64,000 nt of DNA from Bacteroidetes bacterium GWF2_43_63 (lineage in GTDB: Bacteria > Bacteroidota > Bacteroidia > Bacteroidales > DTU049), in the NCBI GenBank assembly GCA_001769275.1, contig MEOQ01000012.1, positions 1-64,000 on the forward strand. The letters run 5' to 3'. The notes beneath the pieces are model-generated. The model ran no database searches and was not told the origin of the DNA. It worked only from the letters and a program-made list of their open reading frames with translations. Of the stretch, positions 27,768 to 35,202 are shown one piece after another. Each line of letters opens with the position of its first letter. Position 1 is the stretch's first letter. A program made the position numbers and the translations under genes.

Positions 27768-29228
27768 ATGAGTCAGGAAATCAAAAATCTCGAACCAAAA
27801 GAAGTATGGACATACTTTTATGAATTGACACAAATTCCACGTCCTTCGAAGCACGAAGAAAAAGTGCGCGAATACATGGTGAACTTCGGCAAATCGCTCG
27901 GGCTGGAAACCATCGTTGACAAAGTCGGAAACGTTATTATCCGCAAACCGGCAACACCGGGAATGGAAAACCGCCAGGGCATTGTTCTGCAGGGGCATAT
28001 CGACATGGTTCCACAGAAAAACAGCGACAAGGATTTTGATTTTGAAAAAGATGCCATTCAGGCCTTTGTTGACGGCGAATGGGTAACCGCAGACGGCACT
28101 ACACTTGGCGCCGACAACGGAATGGGCGTAGCAGCAGCCATGGCTGTGCTTGCCTCGAAAACCATTAAACACGGCCCTATCGAAGCGCTGATGACCATTG
28201 ACGAAGAAACCGGAATGACCGGCGCTTTTGGTCTCGAAGGCGGTGTGCTTAAAGCCGATATTCTGATTAACCTCGACAGCGAAGATGAAGGCGAAATGTA
28301 CGTTGGCTGCGCCGGCGGACTCGATGCCAACATCATCATGAAATATACGACCATACCGGTACCTGCAGGACACAAGGCTTTCAAACTCAGCCTCACCGGC
28401 CTGAAAGGCGGACACAGTGGAATGGAAATTATTCTTGGTCGCGGCAATGCGAATAAACTTATGAATCGTTTCATGAAACATGCCGTTGAAGAACATGGAA
28501 TGATGGTCGCTTCTATTCATGGAGGTTCACTCCGCAACGCCATTCCGCGCGAATCATTTGCCGTTGTTACTGTTCCTTCAGAAAAAGCAAATGATTTTAC
28601 AAGCTGCGTGAAAAAAATGGAGGAAACATTCCGCCACGAGCTTTCTGCAACCGAACCGGATATGAAATTTTTCGTCAGCGAAGAAGCTGTGCCGGCTGCA
28701 GTTATTGATCCGCAAATCATCTGGAAACTAACCCGTGCCATCTATGCTTGTCCCAATGGCGTTATGCGCATGAGCGATGCCATGCCCGGTCTGGTCGAAA
28801 CATCGAACAACCTGGCCAGTGTGGATACTGAAAACGGTACAATCATAATCAAGAATCTGTTGCGCAGCTCTGTTGATTCAGCCAAAGACGCGCTCGGACA
28901 CGCAGTTTCAGGAGTTTTTGAACTGGCCGGCGCCGAAGTTGAACTCTCAGGTGCTTATCCAGGCTGGAAGCCCAATATGGACAGTGCCATTTTGAAAAGC
29001 TGCCGCGAAATGTATCAGGGTATGTATGGAAAAATTCCTGAAATCAAAGCCATTCATGCCGGTCTCGAATGCGGTCTGCTCGGCGCTGTTTATCCCAACT
29101 GGGACATGATTTCGTTTGGTCCGACCATCCGCTATCCACACAGTCCGGATGAAAAAGTGAATATCGCTTCTGTACAAAAATTCTTCGACTTTTTAGTAAA
29201 GGTGCTGGAAAATGCGCCTGCTAAGTAA
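27768..29228 (+). CDS. pepD: aminoacyl-histidine dipeptidase (M20C, PepD)
   Basis: This 486-residue cytosolic zinc dipeptidase of the PepD family cleaves Xaa-His and other dipeptides. The metal-site motifs are LQGHIDMVPQK (ligand His and Asp), LGADNGMGVA, TIDEETGMTGAFGL (catalytic and ligand Glu) and GLECGLL near the C-terminus. The dimerisation lid region includes GLKGGHSGMEI. Length and order match PepD. It appears monocistronic and is followed by a long perfect inverted repeat. Confidence 0.96.
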   Translation: MSQEIKNLEPKEVWTYFYELTQIPRPSKHEEKVREYMVNFGKSLGLETIVDKVGNVIIRKPATPGMENRQGIVLQGHIDMVPQKNSDKDFDFEKDAIQAFVDGEWVTADGTTLGADNGMGVAAAMAVLASKTIKHGPIEALMTIDEETGMTGAFGLEGGVLKADILINLDSEDEGEMYVGCAGGLDANIIMKYTTIPVPAGHKAFKLSLTGLKGGHSGMEIILGRGNANKLMNRFMKHAVEEHGMMVASIHGGSLRNAIPRESFAVVTVPSEKANDFTSCVKKMEETFRHELSATEPDMKFFVSEEAVPAAVIDPQIIWKLTRAIYACPNGVMRMSDAMPGLVETSNNLASVDTENGTIIIKNLLRSSVDSAKDALGHAVSGVFELAGAEVELSGAYPGWKPNMDSAILKSCREMYQGMYGKIPEIKAIHAGLECGLLGAVYPNWDMISFGPTIRYPHSPDEKVNIASVQKFFDFLVKVLENAPAK

Positions 29229-29283
29229 GTGGAAAGTAATAAAGTAAAAAGTTTATAAAGACACATAGTGTTTTTGACTTAAC

Positions 29284-29325
29284 AAACAAACATGGCGCGG
29301 ATTTCAATCCGCGCCATGTTTGTTT
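29284..29325. terminator. perfect 20-bp inverted repeat, probable terminator after pepD
   Basis: AAACAAACATGGCGCGGATT is followed after two bases by its exact complement, ending in GTTTGTTT. The stem is longer and more perfect than the other terminators here, and the GGCGCGGAT core looks like a repeat-family unit rather than a gene-specific hairpin. It lies 55 bases past the pepD stop. Confidence 0.7.
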
Positions 29326-29368
29326 ATTAGTATTCAGCACTGACGCTTATTTGCAATCCGTTCCGATG

Positions 29369-29400
29369 CTTGAAATTTATTGTACTTTTGCACTATTGAA
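29369..29400 (+). promoter_or_regulatory. promoter of ribBA
   Basis: CTTG at 29369-29372 and TACTTTTG at 29393-29400 are separated by 20 bases, which fits the Bacteroidota -33/-7 arrangement. The ATG follows 8 bases later. Confidence 0.6.
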
Positions 29401-29408
29401 ATTTGACC

Positions 29409-30614
29409 ATGGAAAAGAAATTAAACAGCATAGAAGAAGTACTCCCAGACCTGAAAGCAGGCAAAGTAATCATTGTGGTGGACGATGAAGATCGTGAGAA
29501 CGAAGGCGATTTTGTTACCGCCGGTGAGACCATTACAGCCGATACGGTAAACTTCATGGCACGTTACGGTCGCGGACTCATTTGTGCTCCACTCACCATG
29601 GAGCGCGCTACAGAACTCAAACTCGACCTGATGGTGAAGGATAATACTTCATTACACGAAACGCCATTCACTGTATCAATCGACCTTTTACGTGACGGAT
29701 GCACAACCGGAATTTCTGCGCTTGACCGCGCAAAGACCATTGCAGCCATGGCCAACGAGAATTATCTGCCCGAAGATTTTGGTCGCCCGGGACATATATT
29801 CCCGCTGCGCGCCAGACCAGGCGGCGTTCTCGAACGTGCCGGGCACACAGAGGCCTGTGTCGATATGTGTAAAATTGCAGGCATGAAACCGGTTGCGGCA
29901 CTGGTCGAAATCATGAACGAAGACGGCACCATGGCTCGCCTGCCCCAACTATACGAAATTGCAGAAAAGTTCGATCTTAAAATAACTTCAGTAAAAGCAC
30001 TGATTGAATACCGGCTGAAAACCGAATGTCTCGTTCGTATGGAAGAGGCCGTAAATTTCCCGACAGAGTTTGGCCATTTTCAATTAGTAGCATTCACACA
30101 GCTCACAAACAACCTTCCACATCTGGCACTTGTTAAAGGCGACATCACAACCCCGGATCCAGTGCTGATTCGCGTGCATTCATCGTGTGTGACCGGCGAT
30201 ATTTTCGGAAGTCATAAATGTGATTGCGGACCACAGCTGCACCGATCCATGCAGATGATTGAAAAAGAAGGTCGCGGAGTGATTCTGTATATGAATCAGG
30301 AAGGACGCGGCATTGGACTTATCAATAAACTGAAAGCTTATCATTTACAGGAACTCGGACGCGATACGGTTGAAGCCAATCTTGAATTAGGCTTCAAAGG
30401 CGACGAGCGTGATTACGGTATTGGCGCACAGATTCTGCGAATGCTGGGCATCACCAAAATGAAACTTATCACCAACAATCCTGTGAAACGAATCGGACTC
30501 GAAAGCTACGGACTCGAAATTACCGAAACCATTCCAATCATTGTAGAGCCCAATCAATACAATCAGTTTTACCTGGACACAAAACGAAATAAGATGGGGC
30601 ATAAATTGAAATAA
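29409..30614 (+). CDS. ribBA: bifunctional DHBP synthase / GTP cyclohydrolase II
   Basis: This 401-residue riboflavin-synthesis enzyme has two catalytic parts. The N-terminal half (1-205) makes 3,4-dihydroxy-2-butanone 4-phosphate from ribulose 5-phosphate ([39 protein letters not shown]). The C-terminal half opens the GTP imidazole ring, with zinc cysteines in [19 protein letters not shown] and the [10 protein letters not shown] loop. The ATG at 29409 is preferred to a TTG six bases earlier. No FMN riboswitch is visible in the short leader, and other rib genes are not in the window. Confidence 0.97.
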   Translation: MEKKLNSIEEVLPDLKAGKVIIVVDDEDRENEGDFVTAGETITADTVNFMARYGRGLICAPLTMERATELKLDLMVKDNTSLHETPFTVSIDLLRDGCTTGISALDRAKTIAAMANENYLPEDFGRPGHIFPLRARPGGVLERAGHTEACVDMCKIAGMKPVAALVEIMNEDGTMARLPQLYEIAEKFDLKITSVKALIEYRLKTECLVRMEEAVNFPTEFGHFQLVAFTQLTNNLPHLALVKGDITTPDPVLIRVHSSCVTGDIFGSHKCDCGPQLHRSMQMIEKEGRGVILYMNQEGRGIGLINKLKAYHLQELGRDTVEANLELGFKGDERDYGIGAQILRMLGITKMKLITNNPVKRIGLESYGLEITETIPIIVEPNQYNQFYLDTKRNKMGHKLK

Positions 30615-30626
30615 GAAAGTGAATCA

Positions 30627-30661
30627 TGAACATCGAACACCGAACATGGAATGATGAAGTG
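30627..30661 (+). repeat. left GAACA-rich arm of an inverted pair
   Basis: The pattern is TGAACA-NN-GAACA-NN-GAACA-NN-GAA-NNNN-GAAGTG over 35 bases. Read in reverse complement, 31313-31347 has the same register with 27 of 35 bases identical. A partial third copy (GTGAATCATGAACACCGATC) begins near 30680. The pair brackets the four-helix-bundle gene. Confidence 0.7.
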
Positions 30662-30771
30662 AAAACAAAATCCGGAATGGTGAATCATGAACACCGATCA
30701 TGGGACATGGTTTGACTAAGTGAGCCGAAATGATATAAAAAGCAATCTGAATAATATAAATCTTAAAAACA

Positions 30772-31146
30772 ATGAAACAAGTGTTTGATCTTGAAGAAAG
30801 AATGGCGAATTACAGTGCATTGGTGCTGAGTTTTTGCGATTCAATCCAGAAAACATATGCAGGATCAACAATCGCAAATCAGCTTACTCGCTCCGGAATA
30901 TCAGTTGCACTGAATTATGCAGAAGCTCAAAGTGCTGAATCAAGAAAAGACTTTGTTCATAAAATGAAAATCAGTTTAAAAGAATCCAGAGAGTCCTATA
31001 TGTGTTTAAGAATAATTTCAAAATCTAGTTTGCAAAAATCTGATGAGATGCTCTTAAACCTGTTAAAAGAAACCAATGAATTAATCTCTATTCTTGTAAA
31101 ATCTATAGAAACTGCAAAAAGAAATCTCGAAAATGGTAATAAATAG
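30772..31146 (+). CDS. four-helix-bundle protein (S23 / 23S rRNA intervening-sequence family)
   Basis: This 124-residue all-helical protein has the family pattern: FDLEERMANYSALVL, TIANQLTRSGISVALNYAEAQSAESRKDFVHKMKISLKESRES and the C-terminal NELISILVKSIETAKRNL. Members are encoded in 23S rRNA intervening sequences of spirochaetes and are scattered singly in Bacteroidota genomes; their function is not established. It is the only gene between inverted GAACA-rich arms, so it may be carried as a unit. There is no terminator after it. Confidence 0.88.
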   Translation: MKQVFDLEERMANYSALVLSFCDSIQKTYAGSTIANQLTRSGISVALNYAEAQSAESRKDFVHKMKISLKESRESYMCLRIISKSSLQKSDEMLLNLLKETNELISILVKSIETAKRNLENGNK

Positions 31147-31312
31147 ATTCCTGAAATTTGCATTCTTTTGAACCATTTCTGTCCTAATATTAGCGATCTT
31201 TGACTCATATCGCATTGAACTAATCAAAATCCATGTATAACGTCATTCTAAATTTTCATACTTCTATATTCGAGAAACAAAATAAGTTATATTTCAAAGT
31301 TTGGTGTTAAGA

Positions 31313-31347
31313 CACTTCCAATTTCAGTGTTCTGTGTTCGTTGTTCA
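31313..31347 (-). repeat. right GAACA-rich arm of the inverted pair
   Basis: The reverse complement reads TGAACA-AC-GAACA-CA-GAACA-CT-GAA-ATTG-GAAGTG, aligned without gaps to the left arm. It ends a few bases from the msrA stop codon, so it also lies at the 3' end of that gene. Confidence 0.7.
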
Positions 31348-31351
31348 GTGT

Positions 31352-31810
31352 TCAAAAGCCCTTCTTCTTATAGTACTCCTGATGATATTCTTCAGCGTTA
31401 TTATACAGCGAAACGGGCTCTACAACCGTTGTGATTTTCTTGCCGGCATATTTGGGCAGCTGCTGCAATTCTTCTATTACTTTTAATGCTACCATGCGCT
31501 GCTCTTCGTTGAAATAAAAAACGCCTGATCGATATTGTTCGCCGATATCAGGACCCTGACGGTTTAGCTGCGTTGCATCGTGGGTTAGAAAGAAAAAGCG
31601 CAAAAGATCTTCAGTTGATAAAACAGAATCGTTATAAGTCACCAGAACGCCTTCTGCATGACCCGTGGTGCCAGAACACACCTGCTGGTACGTTGCTTCA
31701 GGCACTTCGCCGCCAGCATAAACCGCCTTGGTTTCAATCACTCCTTCGAGCGAATTCAGCTTATATTGAACTGACCAGAAACAGCCAGCTGCAAGAATTA
31801 TTTTTATCAT
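31352..31810 (-). CDS. msrA: peptide-methionine (S)-S-oxide reductase
   Basis: This 152-residue enzyme reduces the S-epimer of oxidised methionine in proteins. The catalytic Cys10 is in the GCFW motif, followed by YAGGEVPEATYQQVCSGTTGHAEGV, RQGPDIGEQYRSGVFY and the C-terminal EEYHQEYYKKKGF. It has no signal peptide and lacks an MsrB domain. It is shorter than many MsrA proteins but complete at the motif level. Confidence 0.96.
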   Translation of the reverse strand: MIKIILAAGCFWSVQYKLNSLEGVIETKAVYAGGEVPEATYQQVCSGTTGHAEGVLVTYNDSVLSTEDLLRFFFLTHDATQLNRQGPDIGEQYRSGVFYFNEEQRMVALKVIEELQQLPKYAGKKITTVVEPVSLYNNAEEYHQEYYKKKGF

Positions 31811-31955
31811 ACTACAAAATTACGCGCAGAATCAGTCCTTTTTACCCTTCAAAATCCTTTAAAAAATGCTATTTATCAGTTGTTTGAAAAGAATATTTCT
31901 GGTGATGTTTTGCATATTATCTCCGGAAGCGTTTATTTTGCATAAAATGTAAATC

Positions 31956-32495
31956 ATGAGCAGACTTGTTTTAATAATTTTTTCCACGATAATACTCTCT
32001 GTATGCGCGCAATCTCAGGAAGCCGATTACGTGGTAAAGCTTGTGAAAACAACAGATTTCAGAGAAGTTTGTTACCTGCAGGAAGGGAAAAGAATCTGTC
32101 TGATTGATCAATCAGGAAAAAGATTTGCTGGAAATCTAATCTTGCCGAATGACAGCGAACTGGTCGTTTCGGACAAACATTTCTTTTTAGCTGACATTCG
32201 ATATATTCAAACCAGTGGCGTTGGCAGAACAATGAAAAAAGTTTTCGGTGGATTTTTGGGCAGCGCAGGATTGCTGCTGACTGGGGCAGGATTCGCTGTG
32301 ATTATGGATGCCGTTTCATCCAATACGCCAGAGGATTATATCATTCTGATTCCGCTAGGGCTTATCACAGCCGGCATAGGAACGCTCGCAACGCTGCAGG
32401 GCGTTTTTATGGTTTTTAGTAATGAGAATGAATTTGATGTGCAAAACAAATGGGATATTGAAATAATTCCTGCAACGGATCTTGCAACTGATTAA
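31956..32495 (+). CDS. unknown exported/membrane protein
   Basis: This 179-residue protein has a signal peptide (to about CAQSQ), a soluble beta-like segment (VVKLVKTTDFREVCYLQEGK, NLILPNDSELVV) and then two hydrophobic segments at about 93-115 and 122-147. I recognise no family. It is convergent with the small lipoprotein gene and ends just before a strong hairpin terminator. Confidence 0.7.
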   Translation: MSRLVLIIFSTIILSVCAQSQEADYVVKLVKTTDFREVCYLQEGKRICLIDQSGKRFAGNLILPNDSELVVSDKHFFLADIRYIQTSGVGRTMKKVFGGFLGSAGLLLTGAGFAVIMDAVSSNTPEDYIILIPLGLITAGIGTLATLQGVFMVFSNENEFDVQNKWDIEIIPATDLATD

Positions 32496-32500
32496 ACGCA

Positions 32501-32525
32501 AAAAGCCGCTTCATCAGCGGCTTTT
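32501..32525. terminator. bidirectional terminator, copy 1 of a duplicated hairpin
   Basis: AAAAGCCGCT-TCATC-AGCGGCTTTT forms a 10-bp stem between convergent genes, with A and T runs on both sides, so it can serve both. The same 25 bases recur at 33027-33051. Confidence 0.85.
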
Positions 32526-32551
32526 CTTTATTAAACGATTTGGCGATTGTT

Positions 32552-32785
32552 TTAATTATTGCCACGCACCGGTGCCTGCGTATTGGTTTCGGGCTCTTTT
32601 TCGGGTTTTGCATCGGTGGTAGCATTTGAAACTCCGGCAGCTGGCTGGGTTTCGATGATTGTTGTGTCAACGGTTTCCGTTTTCACTGCAGTGCTGTCGG
32701 TTTTTTCTTCTTCTTTCTTGCCATCGCCACATGAAACAAGAAGGAACGTTGCAGCAAAAGCTGCGATTAACATCAGACTTTTCAT
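32552..32785 (-). CDS. small acidic lipoprotein
   Basis: This 77-residue protein has a lipoprotein signal (MKSLMLIAAFAATF then LLVSC, Cys at about 19). A low-complexity Glu/Lys/Thr tail without predicted fold follows. Such proteins are common in Bacteroidota and are of unknown role. It is transcribed toward the shared terminator. The upstream region 32786-33026 contains two copies of AAGTGCCAAC in tandem near 32880 but no clear promoter box. Confidence 0.75.
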   Translation of the reverse strand: MKSLMLIAAFAATFLLVSCGDGKKEEEKTDSTAVKTETVDTTIIETQPAAGVSNATTDAKPEKEPETNTQAPVRGNN

Positions 32786-33026
32786 TTTTTTTGGTTTTTG
32801 GGTTATTGGTATGTGTATAACGCAAATAAAATCCGCGATATTTTGTATTTGCCAAAATAAATAGCAACTTTTCCAACAAGTGCCAACAAAAGTGCCAACG
32901 AATCAGTCAACAGGATAATAAAAGTAAGTATGCGTGCATTCAATTTTGTAAAAACGATTTCGAATTCGTGTAATTGAAAATCGCTTTCAACGCTACTTTC
33001 ATCAAAGCCCCAAGTATTAAAACGCG

Positions 33027-33051
33027 AAAAGCCGCTTCATCAGCGGCTTTT
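33027..33051. terminator. hairpin terminator, copy 2, after tRNA-Gln
   Basis: It is identical over 25 bases to 32501-32525, and the flanks are also similar (AAACGC before, TTAT after). It lies 8 bases beyond the 3' end of the minus-strand tRNA-Gln, where it would end that transcript. Confidence 0.85.
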
Positions 33052-33059
33052 CGTTATCG

Positions 33060-33132
33060 TTGTCCTGTTAGGGGTCGAACCTAAACTCTTCTGATCCAGA
33101 ATCAGACGTGTTGCCAGTTACACCACAGGACA
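33060..33132 (-). tRNA. tRNA-Gln (anticodon CUG)
   Basis: The minus strand gives a 73-base tRNA: acceptor TGTCCTG with CAGGACA, discriminator A, T-loop GGTTCGACCCC, anticodon stem TCTGA/TCAGA and loop TTCTGGA, whose middle three bases are CTG. CCA is not encoded. CUG is the less common glutamine anticodon; a UUG tRNA would be expected elsewhere. Confidence 0.95.
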
Positions 33133-33186
33133 GTTTGGACGTGCAAAAATACAAAAGTTTTTTTTCACACAACAAATGTTGGAAAA

Positions 33187-35136
33187 TTATTTTTTCCCTT
33201 CATTCATCAGGCCCTGCAGATATTTTTCCTTTTCTTTCATTACTTTGATGTCGGTCTTGGCTCTCTCAATCTTATCCCGAAATTCTTTCAGCAGCACTTC
33301 GGCATTTTTCGAGTTGGCGAAAAAGCCAAGATTGTTTTCCCAAAGCTGAACATCCTGCTCGAGTTTGGAAAGATTAAAGCGAAGTTTCTTCACTTCCGTC
33401 CACATTTTATCGCGGCCGTCGTTCATCTTCGACACTGATTCCATGCGCTCTTTATAGCGTGTGTTTTCAGATTCAAAGCGGCTGATTTTTAATTTGTCGA
33501 GTGTCTGATCGATTTTCTTATGCCATTCATTCTGAATTTCATCCTTTTTCTCAATCGGGACTCTGCCGATTTCGAACCAACGGCGCTGGAATTCGTTGAT
33601 CAGGTTGAGGTTTTCCTTGTTGTCTTCAGTGAAATTGCTTTCTTCGAGCTCTTTGATCAGATCAAGTTTTTTCTGCAGATTTTCAGCTTCGACGGTTGAC
33701 AGGTTTTCGAAATAGTTTTTCTTGCGATTGAAAAAATCGTCACAGGCAGAACGAAATCTCTTCCAAATAACATCGGATTTCACTTTCGGAACCGGCCCAA
33801 CTTTTCTCCATTCATTCTGAAGGCGAATAAGATCATTACTCGTTTTCTTCCAGTCAGTGCTTTCTCTGATTGCTTCAGCCTCGAGACAAATATTCAGCTT
33901 CTTATTATAGTTCTCGTTCAGTTCACTGCGAATGGCATTGAAATATTCTTTTCGCGCAGCATAGAATGCATCGAGAATACCTTTAAAGTCGGCCCATATC
34001 TTATCGTTGTTTTCTTTGGGGGCTGGTCCAATTGAGCGCCACAAACCAAAGAGTTCATTCATTTCCTTTGTTGAAGCGTTCCACTCCTTCATTGTATTTA
34101 TTTCAGCCGAAGCAATATTTCTGGCTTTATCAACGAGGGCGGTTTTTGCTTCAAGGTTGGCTTCAAACTTCTTGTTCAGTTCATCGTAATGCGAAATCCG
34201 GATCTCTCTGATTTTCTCTGAAGCATTGCGAAATCTGTCCCATATCTGGTCTTTCACATCGGAAGGGACAGGGCCAGTTTCTTTCCATTTATGGTGAAGC
34301 TCCTGCAGCTTTTTGAAAGATTCGTGCAACGATTTTTCAAAAAATAATTCTTCCGCTTTTTCGCACAGTTCAACTTTGATCTCCATGTTCTTTTTCATGT
34401 CAAGATCGCGTAGTTCGCGATTTAGCTTGACTTTGTCAAGAAACATCTGAACATGATGATTGTAATTCAGCCAAAGATCGTTGCTTTTATCCTTAGGAAC
34501 CATACCTATCTCACGCCATTTATCCTGAATGCGTTTGAATTCGTCAAACGTATTCTTCAATGGTTCACCTTCTTCAATGAGCTTTTTCAGGTCGTCGAGC
34601 AGCACGAGTTTCTTTCCGAAATTTTCTTCCTGCTGCTTAACAATATTGTCGAAATGTTCTTTTCTCTTTTCCTGATAAATTCCCCATATGGCATTGAACT
34701 CGCCGGTTTTTTTATCAAGCAAATCCTTGTGCTCATGATTTTCCTGATCTTCTTCGCTTAACTCAGTAAGCTTCTGCCGCTCTATTACCATTTGAGCATT
34801 GTGCAGTTCGCGAAGTTTTTTCAGCGCCTGCCCAACCAACATCAAATCTGAACCTTGTTGTATAACATTAAGCGCTTCCGCCTTAATTTCATCCAGATTG
34901 TAGTTTTTCCACTTACTGTCATCCACTTCGTGGATCTCAGCTATATGCTCTTCTTCGTGCGGAGTTTCAGCCACAACGTCCATAACATACGAGCTTTCGC
35001 CATTTGCGAATTCGTTTTCATTTACCAATGCATCTACAGGGGTAATAGTTGTTTCAGCAACTTCCTGGTTGGATACTACGCTTTCATTCAGCTTAGAATC
35101 AGCATTTTCAGCCGGGGTTTCTTTCTTTTCTTCCAT
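33187..35136 (-). CDS. DUF349 repeat protein, helical
   Basis: This protein of about 649 residues is built from an acidic N-terminal tail and a long series of helical DUF349 repeats, each with a pattern such as W.. .GPVPK...D.IW.RFR.A.D.FF..R or its variants. At least five repeats are visible between about 140 and 560. The C-terminus is coiled coil. Members are conserved across Bacteroidota; their role is not established. The ATG at 35136 (MEEKKET) is preferred to one five codons earlier. It has no signal peptide, so it is cytoplasmic. Confidence 0.9.
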   Translation of the reverse strand: MEEKKETPAENADSKLNESVVSNQEVAETTITPVDALVNENEFANGESSYVMDVVAETPHEEEHIAEIHEVDDSKWKNYNLDEIKAEALNVIQQGSDLMLVGQALKKLRELHNAQMVIERQKLTELSEEDQENHEHKDLLDKKTGEFNAIWGIYQEKRKEHFDNIVKQQEENFGKKLVLLDDLKKLIEEGEPLKNTFDEFKRIQDKWREIGMVPKDKSNDLWLNYNHHVQMFLDKVKLNRELRDLDMKKNMEIKVELCEKAEELFFEKSLHESFKKLQELHHKWKETGPVPSDVKDQIWDRFRNASEKIREIRISHYDELNKKFEANLEAKTALVDKARNIASAEINTMKEWNASTKEMNELFGLWRSIGPAPKENNDKIWADFKGILDAFYAARKEYFNAIRSELNENYNKKLNICLEAEAIRESTDWKKTSNDLIRLQNEWRKVGPVPKVKSDVIWKRFRSACDDFFNRKKNYFENLSTVEAENLQKKLDLIKELEESNFTEDNKENLNLINEFQRRWFEIGRVPIEKKDEIQNEWHKKIDQTLDKLKISRFESENTRYKERMESVSKMNDGRDKMWTEVKKLRFNLSKLEQDVQLWENNLGFFANSKNAEVLLKEFRDKIERAKTDIKVMKEKEKYLQGLMNEGKK

Positions 35137-35202
35137 CACTTTGAAATTCAATATTCAGTATAGGACTGCAAATTTAAAAAACTTAATGAATTAGAGACCG
35201 TT

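Noticed and set aside
32786-33026. Possible small gene or RNA upstream of the acidic lipoprotein
   Set aside because: Only short frames and two AAGTGCCAAC direct repeats are present; there is no start signal, secondary structure or known RNA motif.
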